NCBI GenBank assembly: GCA_037074615.1 | Contig: CM073545.1 | Coordinates: 15,518,001 to 15,582,000, forward strand | DNA length: 64,000 bases | Source: Leucaena leucocephala | Lineage: Eukaryota > Streptophyta > Magnoliopsida > Fabales > Fabaceae | Direction: 5' to 3' | Shown: positions 24,967-39,130 of the stretch, one piece after another | Position numbering within the stretch: the stretch's first letter is position 1 | Layout of the letters: each line of letters starts with the position of its first letter | The notes under the pieces: generated by a model | Told to the model about the DNA's origin: nothing | What the model saw: only the letters and a program-made list of their open reading frames with translations | Databases searched by the model: none | Translations under genes and position numbers: made by a program

Positions 24967-26068
24967 ATGTTGGCTATTTTTCATAAGGCGCTTGCTCACC
25001 CACCAGAAGAGCTCAATAGTCCTGCTTCGTGCAAAGGGTCTAAGAAGCCTAAGCTTCCTGAGGAGACTCTCAGAGAGTTTCTTTCTCACCATCCTGAGAA
25101 TACTTGCTCTATGACCTTTGGTGAGGCTGCTGTGCTTGCTTATGTACGCCCTGAGCAACAATTCTCCCTTCATCAGAGGTAATTTTTCTTCTTCTATCAA
25201 GCAAAAATCGTTGCTTTTCTGTTCCTTGTTTGTTAATCTGCTAGGTTGAAGAAAACCCACTTGTGTTTATGGTTCTGTGTTCCAAATGAATGGACCCCAC
25301 TTTGGAATTCTGACATTCTCGCAGGTTGTTTTGCGGGCATGAGGACATATACTGTCTCTTCCAGGGGAGCTTGAACAATTTGAATGTTCTGAATAAGCAA
25401 TATGGGTTGACAAAGGGAACCAACGAGGCCATGTTTGTGATTGAAGCTTACAAGACTCTGAGAGACAGGGGACCTTACCCTGCAGACCAAGTGGTGAAGG
25501 ATCTTGATGGCAGCTTTGCCTTTGTTGTCTATGACAGCAAGGTTGGGAGCGTTTTTGCTGCACTGGTATGTCTGACTTAAACCAATTTTTCCAGAGCAAA
25601 ACCAGTTAATTTGTGCCTGCATCCAAACTGGTCATAAAGAATTTCACCAAAAGACATAAAATTTTGGTTTCAGGGTTCAGATGGTGGAGTGAAGCTGTAT
25701 TGGGGAATTGCAGCAGATGGGTCTGTGGTTATCTCTGATGACCTTGAAGTCATCGAAGAGGGATGTGCCAAATCTTTTGCTCCCTTCCCAACAGGTACTG
25801 TTTCAGCACCATTTCTAACTAACTATAAGAATAGAAGAGAAAGATGATAGATCTGATGATGAAGGTTGTATTTGCAGGGTGCATGTTTCACAGTGAAGGA
25901 GGGCTGATGAGCTTTGAGCATCCAATGAATAAGGTGAAGGCAATGCCAAGGGTTGACAGTGAAGGGGCCATGTGTGGGGCCTACTTCAAGGTTGACAAAT
26001 ACAACAGAGTCAACAGTATTCCTCGTGTTGGAAGTGAGACCAATTGGATGGAGTGGGACCATCACTAA
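24967..26068 (+). CDS. Aluminium-induced-like / TSJT1-type protein with YGL and LRDR motifs (DUF3700)
   Basis: Four exons, 24967-25178, 25325-25565, 25674-25794 and 25878-26068, join in phase at GT-AG introns and give 254 residues, the usual family length. The product begins MLAIFHKALAHPPEEL. It has the family marks YGL (residues 97-99) and LRDR (116-119), then DLDGSFAFVVYD, and ends SIPRVGSETNWMEWDHH. The DUF3700 fold resembles class II glutamine amidotransferases, but the N-terminal catalytic Cys of true enzymes is absent (Met-Leu start), so enzymatic activity is not expected. Relatives respond to aluminium, auxin, darkness or sugar starvation. The gene is the surviving member of a tandem pair; a TATCCA motif and a TATA-like box precede it. 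Confidence 0.95.
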
Positions 26069-26450
26069 GCTTACTTATTATTACATTACATTGTCTTTAA
26101 TGAGAGGCACAGAGCTAGGTAGGTCCCACTTGAATAAGGGCCTAATCCTCTGTAGTCTATCTCCCCTTTGTAACTGTTGTGCAGAATGATAAGATACGAT
26201 CAAGGCTTGAAATATTTAAAATTATAAGAAAAAGGTAGGGTGTTGCAGTCGTACAATCATGTCACCCCTTCACTCAACCTTATCCTAACCTAATAAATCT
26301 GCTCTTCTTGCCTTTTGACTTCGTTTTTATGTTCTTTTGCTCTAATGATGTCTTGTTCCCTTCTGAATACTAAACGTTGGAGTGGTTTTCCATGCCATTT
26401 TGGGCTTGCTGCTGCGTTAAGAACAAGGTTATGATATAGTAAAGGGGAAC

Positions 26451-27640
26451 AGATGTGGGAAGGAAAAAGAATGAGAAACATGGATTAAAGAGGTGATAAT
26501 CCTTGGACAATCATTACAGAACACAATTCAGATTTCTCAGTCATAGGTGGCGTCAATTTTCAATACCTGTCTCTCAATCCCTTGAAGCAATTTAAGATAA
26601 CCCATTTGCTAAGGTTCCATAAGTAATTACGTTCAATCGAAAGAAATCCTTTTGTTAATAAATCATGGATGAAAGTCTAGTGCTTTCGCGATCTCATTAT
26701 TCATACAGAGTCCTCTCATAATCGTATTGATAACCCCACTTGAAAATCTTCCCAAATGAAGACAAAGCTCAAGCCATGTCACCCAAATGGTATTCCTGCT
26801 AAACAAAGAAGCCAGTTCGGTAAAGTTTGTTCTTTGCGAGTGATCCTAAAATATTGTTCATCTTGGACGCTACGAGGATTCGGGAAATGGGAATGAACAC
26901 AAATGAGTCCACAAAAGAGGAAATTTAGGGATGGCAGCATACCTAAGAGAGTGTTACTGAATTATATTTAAATATTATTAATTACTATGTATTGGCAATA
27001 ATTTATTTACTATAAATAACCTGCGAGGCCGTGATCCTTAAAATGATCAGATCACCAGGTCAAACTAAGAACCCAGTTATTCGGCGCTCTTTTTCTTCCA
27101 CATATACGTGTGCTTTCCCCATTTCTCAAATCTCAACCACGGAAACACTTGATGCCTCATATCTCATTCTCTATTCTCCTCGTGCAAGCAACCAGGTACT
27201 TCTCTCCGTATTCATACTGCTGTTTTTTTTGTTGCCTCCTCCACATCTCATCTTCCTTTTACATTATATTGAGTTTATTACATGGAGGGGTGCAACTGCA
27301 AGTTTAATTCCTTCATTTCCTAGCTTTTTAAGGCTTACATACATTCGTTTTATTTCATATCATTTTAAGTGTCAAACAGCTTATAAATTATTTCCATTAG
27401 GTTTCCCAGGAATAAAGTGATCTTCCCTTCCACTATGTCTATTATTATTGCTCATTCTATACTTTCTGCATATTAAACCATATGCAGATTGCAGATTGCA
27501 GATTGATAATCCCTAATACCATGTCGTGTGTCTAGTTTGAGCAAAATTTCCCACATTGAGAACCAAATATGGAGAGATACACTATTACTCCTGCGTTATT
27601 CTCAAACACCATTTCTCTCTGTGCTTTGCACGCCGCACTG
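26451..27640. other. Spacer between AILP and WD40 genes
   Basis: No gene recognised. A 130-codon open frame at 27031-27420 has no motif, and its codon pattern looks like low-complexity T/C-rich sequence. A GCAGATT heptamer is repeated three times near 27,484-27,504. The WD40 gene's 3' UTR probably ends around 27,650. Confidence 0.5.
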
Positions 27641-28035
27641 CATTTCACAATAGAACTGTAAACTAAGTGTAAAAGAATCTTCATTGACATTTGTCATTCA
27701 ATAAGCTTTTCCCATTCTCATTACTCTACATTTCCCGACTACATGAACCCAATCGGTTTCTAAATTCCTGCTGTAGTTTTTTTTTTACTTTTTTTGTTTC
27801 CTTTTTAACAATTTCTTTCCCCCCACTTTCTGCACCAATCGGAATGGCAACCTATCTCCTCATCCGATCGGCACAAAAGGACAAGGAAGGGAATGAAACC
27901 CCTCTACTATTACAAATCTCTCACCCAATATCTCTCTGTACAAATCTTCAACTAATGGACAAAGTGAAATCTACCACCTTCTCAGATGAAATTCATCAAC
28001 CCAATTCTCCCCAAGCATTCTATGTCGCCTCTTCA

Positions 28036-31000
28036 TCATATGCGAAGGGGCAATCCGAAATTTTGGAAAGTTCTAATTTCCCCTCGAAGGCCAGCAGTTA
28101 CAATCACCATACCCCATGCTGACATGTTTTGGCTTACCCCACTGGAGAGATCTATACTGACTCGAGGGATTCGGTTCCGTGCAGCTACGATGAGTTTTTC
28201 CTCTGGCCATGTTGCGGAAATTCTATCGAAGAAGTAATCATTTGTTGTGCTCGCAATTGTTCCGTGAAGAGGGCTGTTGGTGCATCCTGATGCTGATTGT
28301 GAACCGTCGGTACCAAAATTTTCCTCCACCGGAGTAGGAGGATGATTGGCTGACATGACATCATCCAGAATATTATCATCTGCGGTCTGTTCTCCAGAGA
28401 AAGCATCAGGCATCTCCCAGGCATCGCCCATACCGGGCCAAGGTACCGCCACTGAAACATCTTTACAGTGAAAATGTTCATATGATTGCGTTACAGTGAC
28501 ACCTTTGCTCCGGTTAGGTCTGCAATCGGCTTCATTTCTCCAAATATACACATGGGAATCCTCACTTGCTGAGATTACATATTTACCGTTTACCGAGAGA
28601 GAGGCAGAAATCTGGCTATTTGAGTTACGAAATCCTGCAAACCACTACCGTCAGTTTATTCTGAAACCGAAACCAGAATGAAAACATAGTGAAGAACATC
28701 ATATCTCCACATAATTCATGTCAACCTAAAGAAAGCTAAAAAACAAGATATTCACCTAGGAAAAGCAAAGAATAATGAGACAAATAAAGAAATTCTCACT
28801 CTAAAAGAAATCTCCACACTGCACTGCAACCTACCCTAGAACATATGATAGTTATAAAACATGACTGCATAAACACTTGCCTTTAGACTATTGCAATATC
28901 AGAACAAAATAATAACTAAAAAGAAAAACTAGGTAAATGCATGGACTACTTGGTATTTGATGCCAGAATAGGTTTGCTCGCTAGAATCGATTGGAGGAGA
29001 AAACTTAGTAGCTTAGGTCATTGAGAATAAACTCCACCTCTCCCAACTAACTAAAAACCAGAAGAACAGTATAGTTTAAATTTTGACCAGATCATATCAT
29101 AGTATTAAATCCAAAATCCTCCATTAAGATGAAAGTAGTTTACTAAAAATTGTTTCCTCACTATTTTTACCAATTTAAGTATCAATTTTACCTTTGAACT
29201 TATGAACCAGATCAACACCATCAACAATCCGAATTCTTGAATCAGCAGACGTGATAAGTACTTCTGAAGAACTTCCTGGGGCAAACTGTTCACAAAAATC
29301 AAGTACCAAGAAAAACATGAGCTACCATATCCAGTCAAGGCAAATATACCATATCATACAATCTACTGTTATTTCCCGCCTTATCGAAAACCAAAAGAGG
29401 GCGGGGTTGATTTCATTTAACACAGCTATTAAGTCATTATATACCTGGAAGCCAGTGATTTTCTTGTGATGAGATTTCTTTTTCTTCTGCAAATTGATTT
29501 GACTTTTCTGTTGCAACTTATTATCTGAATGAAATTTGAAAATATTGCAATCAATGATTCTACAATCGTAATAATGTACCTTAAAAGGACATATTCAGAA
29601 TAAGAGGAGTCACTGAAAGTACCAGATGTATCATATAAATGGCAGCTACCCTTGTAAGAACCAACTACTGCTCCCTGCAAAAACCAGCAACCTTCACTAT
29701 ATTACAACTTACAAAGTCAACTTTGGAAGCTTGAAATGATACATATTAACCATTGACGACCTGCCCATCAGATGTATAGCAAGCTGCAGTGACCATCTCA
29801 TGTAGATCAGTATAATCAACAACTTGGCGATCAGGAATGCTCCATATGCGAACCTTAGAATCCAGGGATCCACTAATGAAGTATCTATCATCAACAGGAT
29901 TAAACTGGATGCAGGTTACTGTGTCCAGACAGAAAAAGATTGAAGCAAAAGGTATATATTAGCAAGAAACAGATGGGGAAGAATAGAATTGCTTTCATTT
30001 ATAAGTTCAGCAAACTTAAAAATGTGAAAGAAGTCTTAAAAAATTCATTCCTGCATTAAAATATTCCAAACTGTTTCGCAATGAAGCACCATGCCATTAT
30101 AAAGTTTTGCACTCCTAAGTGAGTGCGCAAGTATATGAAATCTACTAGAACAAGGGAAAACGAAAATCAGGGCATGTTCAAGACATAATAACTGCATGTA
30201 CTCACCAAAGTCACTGTGTGAAAAAACTTTCAAACAAGTCTGGCTAGTCAAGTGCCACAGCCGCACAGTTTTGTCCATAGAAGATGAGAGCAGATGCTGA
30301 TCAAAAAGGAGAAAGAAAATGTATTACTAGAATCATCTAAAAATACATGTTCTTATCCCACATTTCTAAAAGACACAGCACTGCTTAATGACAAAATCAC
30401 TTGGGATAAACATATTAGCTCGGGAAAATCTCCACAGAAATAATTAGATAAATCCCTTAGAGCTTTTAAATCACACGCCCTAAACTTGCACATGATCCAT
30501 CATTAAACTCAAGTCTCTATGATCTAATAACTTGAAATAGATCGTTCTAATTCCTAGATGTTACCAACTTATAAAAGACATGCCATAAATATGGATGCAA
30601 GATTCTAAACCTGTCAAAATCTTTTCAACTATACAAAAAAGGGATTACACTTGCGTAACAAAATTGTAAATGCATTTGGAACCAAATTGAACACGAGAAA
30701 AGGGGAATTTGAGGCCCTTTAAAAGGAAACGTCCTAAGCTGAGAATAAAGTGTGTTTTCTAACAAATATTAAAGGGTAAAGTAGCATTCAATATCCTGAT
30801 CTTATTTCTCATATACGGCTAGTATCCTAATCTTATTTGTGGTGCAATTTTATCCATAATCTTTTTAATTTGATGCAATTCTTGGTACTTGAAAAATAAA
30901 ATTATGGGTAAAATTGCACCAAATTAAAAAGATTATAGGTGAAATTGTACCACAAATAAGATTAGGATACTGGCCGCATATAAGAAATAAGATCAGGATA

Positions 31001-33841
31001 TTGGGTGCTACTTTACCCAATATTAAATACAGGACAATAGGAAAACAGAGTAGACAATGATAGAATGTGTTGTTAAGCCTCCGCTACTATTAAGATCATA
31101 AAGCTTACAAAGGGAATACTGACAATTGGCCAAAATTTTAAGCTTACAAGAAGCTAATCCCAACCATTACATAGCTCACCCATTCTATACATCAACAAGC
31201 TAATGATCCAACTGATATATAAACAAAAGCATCTCACAGGGGTTACTGACCTGAACACCTTTTTGGTATCCTAAACAGAACATTCCAGTTACCTTAACCT
31301 ACAGCCACTATCGCTATTTCCACGGTCAAACTTGGCAATTGCTGATAAACTGGATATATCCATCGCATAGAATATTTCACTATTCATCAGACATTATTAT
31401 GGAATCTTTACAAGACCAACACCAGAAGCCATCCAGCTCAATTAAACAAGCAAGCTCTCTAACTTTGTTGTCAAAAGCCTTTCCAAGGAAGGCATAGAAT
31501 TACAACATGGGGCTATCAAACCAATTGTAAACCAAACTATAATTGTGCGGGAAAAAAGTTCCACTTCTTGCTGAAACAGAACTTTGACATTTTATTCCTA
31601 TGATTTATATAAAAAAACTTGGGAATACAATAACAAACAAAACCCCAAAACCAGGGTTACAGGAACAAGCGCTGCCGAAGATAGTGCACAAATACCATCC
31701 ATAACCCAAACATACAAAAAATCAGTAAAATGACAAAAGCCTCAGCCCTAACAAAATGTATGAAGCACTATTCCATTGTTTTCAGTAAAAACAATCAGGA
31801 ATGAAACTACTAGTTGCGTAATTAACTTGAAAGTATAACAGAAAACTTCAACAGTGTAAATAATATTCTAACGTGAGACTTAAAATCTATATTATCACTT
31901 CAAGGTTATTCACCACTCAAGAACTGGCTTATTTCAGTGAATTAAGAAACTCTACTTTATAGATTATATATATAAAAGCAGAGAACTCAGTCTAAGCACA
32001 TTCATCATTGGAATCTATGATAATTGTATAATTTATGAAAAAAATATATTGCTAATAAACGAGACGAGTATATCCAGCATCTGACAAAATAACACCACGT
32101 AATCACAAATGACTCTAATTAGACATAGAGAGAACTGATGTATATTCAGAATTAGACATACCATAAAAGAAAAGAAGCTAACCTGAGACTTGGACCAAGA
32201 TAGGTCAAGGACATCATTATCATGGCCTTGGAATGAGCAAATGGGTTTTTCTGTGAGCGCAAAAATAGTTTCTGGCACCATTAATTGGTCCAAGCTCAAC
32301 GATTTTCTGCTTATGGATGACCTCCCCCTTCTCTTCTTGTCTGGATGATTGTCCATTGCGGGGGAGAGCAAAGTTGGCTCTGGCGACCCATTCACAACAA
32401 ACAACATGTTCATGTTCCCATCTTCTGCTTTCTCCATCAGTAGCTCTCCCTTCCTCTCTGACTCCACAACTTGCCAGACATGTATTACACAATCCTCACC
32501 TGCACTGGCAAGATATTTTCCATCCAAACTAAACTTAATGCTCCATATAGATCCAGTATGAGCCTGTATTTCCTGGCTTTTATAAAGTCCTGTAATCTCT
32601 TTGCAAGACTTCCCATACTGCCTAACACGTACTCTCTCAGGCCCATGAAATGAGCCATCCTGGCTATCATCCGTTGCTGAGCTTGACCTGCGCCCACCCT
32701 TCTCAGATGAGATATCTCTTTCATCAATACTCCGTCTCTCTTTATAACCCGTCATAGCGCTTGCAACACTCTTGATACTCTTAAACCAACCCACCTTCTT
32801 CTTCGGCTTGGAACCCCCTCCACTACCACCACTTGCATTAGAATCTACATTATCCTTATTTCCATCCTCAACATTTTGCCGTCTCATCAATTCTTGAACT
32901 ATTGGAGAGTGGCCAACCGTCATCTCAAATTCCTCCATAGTCAACTGCCTTCCAGTCCCCACTTCTTTGAGTTTGCTACACGTTCCGTCTTCCTTAATCT
33001 CCTTGACTACAAACTCCTTCCCATTATCGAGATCTCTTATGGTACACACCTGTTCATTTACGCGGTCAACCCCATTACAGTCCACAACCTCTACCTCCCC
33101 ACCTGCAATTTCCGAAATGGACACCACCAAACTATGACCGAAATCCACGCTTAAGTTCGAGGATTCGCTTTGAATTTCATCCCCCCTTTTACAATTTTTC
33201 CCAGAAGGCGGCTTATTAAGGGAAGCGGCACTAGCAACTGGTGATCCATTACCATTAACTCCCCTTGACTTAACAACGAGATTACGGTTATTTACAAATG
33301 AACCGGTCTCCGGCGCGACCGAATGAATAGAAAGAATTGAAGAAGATGAACAAAAAGAAGACTTGTTACAACGATCATGAGACTGACCAGACACAGACAA
33401 GTCACTGCGATCCGCTGCACCGTCTGATTTCGATCGGAACATGCCGGTGGAGCAACTGGAACTTGCAGCCTGTTGTTGACGGCTCAAGTGATCGGACGAA
33501 GCCGATCGCCTAAACTCTCCATTGGCCATTTCTCTAAGATCAGCGGCGGAGGCAGGCATTCCACGGGACAATGATGGGTCGCCGCTGAGGCCCATCTCAC
33601 GGAGGAGACGGGTCCGGCGTTCCGACACCGAGGAGGGTTCGGAGATCCATATGTCATACTTGGACATGGCGACTGGGAATTTGGGGACAGTAAAGGGCTG
33701 GTTGGAACCATAATTGGGAGAGTTGGAATTGGAGTCGTTGTCGTCGTCAGAGTTGGAAGTAGAACAAGATGAGGAAACTAGGCGGTCGTGGGACTCGTAG
33801 AAGCACTCGTCTTCCTCTTCTTCGTCCCCGGCTCTGCTCAT
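28036..33841 (-). CDS. WDR44-like WD40-repeat protein
   Basis: Seven exons on the minus strand (33841-32183, 30296-30206, 29918-29761, 29674-29623, 29524-29445, 29285-29192, 28634-28036) join in phase and give 910 residues. The N-terminal ~420 residues are Ser/Asp-rich and probably disordered, with a basic GGSKPKKKVGWFKSIKSVAS stretch near 343-362. WD40 blades start at about 426 (IQAHTGSIWSIKF...VIHVW) and continue with FQGHDNDVLDLSWS, HLLSSSMDKTVRLWHL, YFISGSLDSKVRIWSI, and KYVISASEDSHVYIWR. A basic KKRRGR insert (502-507) lies between blades 1 and 2. The C-terminal ~150 residues are Ser/Pro/acidic-rich. The architecture matches plant proteins annotated as WDR44-like. Mammalian WDR44 binds Rab11, and whether plant members do is not shown. 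Start: first Met after upstream stops, with an acidic N terminus typical of the family. Confidence 0.95.
30774..31018. mobile_element. Mutator-type MITE in WD40 intron 1
   Basis: The 245-bp element is a near-complete palindrome. It starts GGGTAAAGTAGCATTCAATA, and its right end is the reverse complement with two or three changes. The two halves pair over about 110 bases each, leaving only a short centre. It is bracketed by AATATTAAA at 30765-30773 and again at 31019-31027, a perfect 9-bp target-site duplication, which is diagnostic of MULE-class elements. It lies in the 1.9-kb intron 30297-32182 and has no coding capacity. Confidence 0.92.
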
Positions 33842-36800
33842 CGTTTATTGGGCATTCCCATTTGAATGAAAATGCCCAGAAATCGATCAGATCAGAATGG
33901 GATTTGGTCCGAGTAGAAACCTGTGAAGAAAGAGCTATGGTATTGGGGTTGGATCAGAAACGCTATTGGTGCGCAGAGGAAGAGTAAATCCGTGCGAAAA
34001 AGCAATACAGAAGAGATGGGACAAGAAAGGGGACGAAACCAAGCGAGTTTTTGGCTTAGAACTCAGATCCAATGAGAGAGTGTGAGTTAGCGAGAGGGAT
34101 TGGGAACGAAGCCCTATGCTGTTGTTGCTGGGTTGTGTGGGGGCGTTGGGGTTTGGCGAGCTATGTTTTTTGTGGAGAGAGAGGGAAAGATGATTTCTTT
34201 TCAATATAAAATGTCTCAGAAAGTGGCAACGAAATTTCTTTTGGATTTTAGGATACTGATGGCAAATAAAATAGTGAAGGAAAATTGGGAGTTTGTTTGG
34301 TCCTTTTTCTCGTATACATATTTCCCTTTCGAGAATACAGCGATGAGAAAGAAGAGAATGGTAGGCTGATTCTACCGTTTGGAATATATTGTTTGTATGG
34401 TAATACTAATCCCCTTCTTTCTTTCTTTCTTTCCTTTTTTAATTTTTAATTCCTTTCCATATGCTTCATTTCAAGCTATATAGCCTGCAAATTAAGAATT
34501 GTGGCTCTTTTTTTTCTCCAATAAGATAAAAATTAGAATGATAATTGTTCAAATAAAATTAACAAGACAATTAGTCGTATATTTATAAAATCTCATTGTG
34601 GCCCCTAATATTTAGTCATATGACTAGGAGATTTTATCCATTTAATGTTGATTCTTGTATATCCCTAAGAGGTCTTCATCTAAAAAAAATACAGTTAAAA
34701 GATTTCATTACGTTTATGGTTTTAATTTTCTTTTTCTCTGTGACCATGCAACTCTCTTAAAATATATACCCAAGGAATTACTTTTATCCAACCTTATTTA
34801 TTGGCTTTTTTGTATGCAAGTTTTTTTTTTTTAAAATTTATAAGGGCAGGTACTAATAGCTCATTGGCAGTACCTAAAAGTATACTGAATTCTACTAACT
34901 TCTAAGGATTATAATTCCTCCTTTTTCATAATCATATAAGATGAAATAGGAGATAACTCTATACCAAATTAAATTGGATTCTTTCTAATAGGAAAATAAA
35001 GTTAGATTCTTTCCAATATAAGAGAAGGTTTAGATATGGATCTATTTTACCCATTCTTAATTAATTTTTTTAATATTTGTTATGAGACATTAGGAGTATC
35101 CTCCAAGTAACAAAAACTATTTTTCTCACGTATTAAGTATAAAAGATAAATTCTTTTTAACTGGGTTTGATCTATATACAAAAGCTAAAAATCAAGTAGT
35201 CAAACAATTAATTAAGATATCAGAATCTTTATTACTCGACTTAAATTTTATTATACATTTTAAAGGAAAACAACGAATAACATAAGAAATGATTTGTGTG
35301 TATGACAGTTGAAGATGCAAATAGGAATGAATCAAGGGAATAGGAACAACATGGGGTGCATGATTAAGGTGAAATTAAAGTACTATAGAGTGATGTAGAT
35401 CTATGTCCAACCAACAGAGGTGATGTTTGCAACTTGTTGTGTTTCTCTTCTCCTCCAAAGAGGTGTGTTGCAATTTAGAGGGGCACCATAATTATGTCTT
35501 GGATTAGCAATTTCCCACAAAACCAGAGATTATTTTATTTTTGTTGTTATCTTTGGGGGGGAATTCAAAGTTATTACCAGACACAACAAAGTCATTAATT
35601 AAAGCTAAGGTTTTTAGGGGGACACTTATAATCATCATCATGCTTGTTGGAGACAAAATACTATATAAATAATAAAGCTAATAAAGCCCACCATGTCATT
35701 ATGCTTTAACTCACACTGTAATAACTTTGAAATTAAGTCATTTGTTTCATCTTTGCTTCCTCTAAAGCACATCACCACCTGAATCATCATCCCTCCTTTT
35801 ACTTACTTTATTATATATTACTATTTCTTTTGTTTTACATGCTTTTGTATGTTCTCATAGCAAATTATATATAACTCGTTTGGTGTATATACGATTAATT
35901 AATTAATAAAACCAAATTAAAAAGGGACAGGTTTAATTCATCAGAAGATTATGTTTTATTCAATATTAAATAATGCTAAGATCAGGTGTGAATAACTGAA
36001 TATAGATCAGCTACCTAATTATTGCTGAATGAAAATGTTGATGGAGTGGAAAAAATAAAATGAAACGAATTATATTTATATCATAATGAGATTCTTGAAT
36101 TGACAAAGGTCCTATTTAAAACAATTCAACTGATAAAGACAATTGAAGTAGAATTTGATGAGACATATAAAGTAGACATGAAGGGTTAATAATCATTTTG
36201 AAGAAGGGTAAAAAAAAGGACGGTGGGGATTATTAATTAGGCAATATTATAGGATTTGTCAATAAAAAAAGGTATAAGGTTAATTATAGAATAAGGAATT
36301 CTTATTGTGAGGAAAATGTGAATAATGAAATAGTAAATAAAATAAATAATAATGTTTAGGGAAGATAATAAAATTAATTAAAAAAAGGAATGACTTTACA
36401 GATTATGAGAACATGGAGACAAATTAAATAATGAAGAATCAAGGCGTAACAAGTGCAAAATTCATCAACACATGCTCGCATATTCTTTCCACATTTGCTG
36501 ACATTCTTTTCTCCATCTCCTCCTCTTCTTCTTGCATCTCTAATTTTTTACTTTTTTAAAAGATAGATTTACAACGATAATAAAATTTAGTCGGTAAAAA
36601 TCGTTATAAAATATCATTTTTAATCGCCATTGTAAGCCTTTTCTCGAATAATAATTTGGTTATATATATATATATATACACACACATGCATTCAAATTCC
36701 TTCGGTTGATATCGCCGTGATTCTGGTAGCTAGTTAAGTCATAGACCTAATTCACTTAAATTTTATGTAATAAGAAGATATGAGGGATACAGAGCTATAT

Positions 36801-38150
36801 TAATACGAGTATTATCGTTATTTAATGGTAACAGTATTTTATTAATATTTTTTATTCAATGACAAATAGGATTTTTTTTCATGTGCAAATTGTGTTCAGT
36901 GCATTGTTCTGTTATTTGCATATTTCCTCCTAAGAATTTTGTTTCTTAAGAAAACGAAGCATTTGAAGTTGCAATTATCAAAATTCTTTAATTAAAATAT
37001 AATAAGTGTATATATGATAAACGTATTTTTCTTACAACTCAATATTAGAGGGATTATTATTTAATTTTAAATTTTTAATTGAATCATTTGGTCTGTAGAA
37101 GTTGAATGCACTGAATCTCAATTAATCACGGTCAAGTCAAATAAAACCTATTATTTCCTAAGAAAAAAGTCAAATAAAATCTTCCGGTGCTTTCTTTTTT
37201 ATTCACGAGATGAACTATAATCCTTTTATTTATTTATTTATTTTTTATTTCGGTTGCATGAACCTAAAAGCTTATTTAAGAATGTTGGAAATTTATACCA
37301 CACAGACTCACAGACAAACAAATTCTAATTACATGATTGGATTAAAAAAACAACTTCACACGTTTATCAAATAAATATAACGTGGCTGTATGTTTCATAG
37401 AAGAATATTCTTTTCCTGATGCCAATTCGGTTCATAAACAAATGAAATAGAGAAATCGAACCCATAAAACTAAAATTCCATAAGTTGTCCAATTATGGAG
37501 AAGTTCTGATTTTGCCAGTGTTTATCTGCAGTCCACGATAATTAAAAAATAAAAAAAGTTTAGTGATGATCAGGTACTCAAATCTTAATTGTAATTTAAA
37601 TCATTACATAAAAAAAAATCAAATTATATATATGACTTCACGTGGCACTACTTGAACTTACATGGATTAAACCATCTCTCTTTATGTCGAGTTTATTATT
37701 ATGAAAATTTAGAAGCCAACAATATTTTATGGTAACTAATTTTTTTTTAAATAAAAACCTTCAATCAATCAAATTTAATAATATATACACATGGAGAACA
37801 ATGTTGGTTCCTTGATGGTTGGTGATTTTATAATTAATAAAGGAAAGAATGATGAGACTAAACCAAATTAAAGAGTAAAGTGCAATTAGGTAAAGAAATT
37901 AAGTTGGTTTAGTTAATAAATACGTGAATCGACTCGTATCTTATAAAAATATGTGTTTAAATTTTACTGATATTATTAAAAAATTTATTTATAAGAAATC
38001 TATAAATATATGGGTAAATACTTTTTAAACTTTGAAATTTAGAGTTTATTTAAGAAACTTCTAAATCGTTAAATTTATCTGATATACTTACTTAAAATTA
38101 CTTATGAAAAACTAATCCAAGCTCGTGACAATCGATTCACATAATTTTTT

Positions 38151-38218
38151 TTTATGTCCTACCAAAAGAAGGAATAAAGATAAATTTCCTTTATGTCCTA
38201 CCAAAAGAAGGAATAAAG
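38151..38218 (+). repeat. Direct duplication, 29-bp units 39 bp apart
   Basis: The unit beginning TTTATGTCCTACCAAAAG occurs at 38151-38179 and identically at 38190-38218. It is too short and isolated to suggest a satellite. Confidence 0.9.
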
Positions 38219-38508
38219 GGGAAAAGTGGTTGAAAACCTAACAAAGTAAAAGGAGGGAGTGGTTTCACCTCAGCATGATTTAACTAAGAAGGATGAAAGT
38301 GGAGTTGAAAAAGAGATCATGGGTAATTAATTGTGGCATAATACAACGTTTGTTGTGGTCTGAGGGGACCAAAAAGAAGCATAAATCGAATCAGCTTAAT
38401 TTCTGTATAATTGAAATCCCCATTTTCTCTCTCAATTTACAGATCATAGAGAAAAACACAGGACAAAGTTGGGATGTATCACTATTGAGTTTTGGTTTTG
38501 TCTTAACT

Positions 38509-38511
<3 letters not shown>

Positions 38512-38557
<46 letters not shown>
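38512..38557 (+). repeat. (AT)23 microsatellite
   Basis: Perfect AT/TA run of about 46 bases, likely to be length-polymorphic. Confidence 0.95.
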
Positions 38558-38558
<1 letters not shown>

Positions 38559-39130
38559 TTTCCCAACAAACAACAAGTTATTCATTCATTTTCTCAAACT
38601 TTTACTCCTCTCTTATTTTTTTTTCTATTTTTAACCCATATCAATGCATTATATATTTAAATTTTATGTAATGTTTTTTATATACTAAGCAATTAAGCAC
38701 AAATGATGTAATATTCTTTTGTGCCGTCTCTCTTTAGTTTCCCATATCATTTTATTCCGCGTGTGATTTGAATATTAATTATATTTTGAATGATGATTTA
38801 TGGTATATATAATTGTAAAGTCGAATAATATTGGCCACCGTCATAACTCAACCCATGTTCGAGATTCCACATATTTTTATTATTTGCTAGTTGCAATACG
38901 TTGGTTTAAAAAAGAAAAAAAAAATTAATACAAGACACTCCAAGATACATCTTTAAGTACTCATCTTTTATCATTCCTTATCCTCATCAATAATGGTGGT
39001 GATTCTGCCTTAGGCCTTCACATGTACAAAGTACGATATTCTGATGTCCATTTTACTTTTTTACTTCACATGAAACATATGTATATATTTGTGTATGTAT
39101 ATATAGAGAGAGAGGGGGGGGGAACTAGTA

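Larger units (their letters stand above)
24700..26450 (+). repeat. Tandem duplication unit, right copy
   Basis: Counterpart of 20,080-22,150 in the same orientation, about 4.6 kb away. It carries the intact gene. Confidence 0.75.

Noticed and set aside
27031..27420. 129-codon plus-strand frame
   Set aside because: No motif, T/C-rich composition, no evident start context or splicing partner.
27691..28237. 143-codon plus-strand frame and neighbour
   Set aside because: Overlaps the 3' end and UTR of the WD40 gene in antisense.
38293..38660. 113- and 63-codon frames with (IY)n
   Set aside because: They run through an (AT)n microsatellite.
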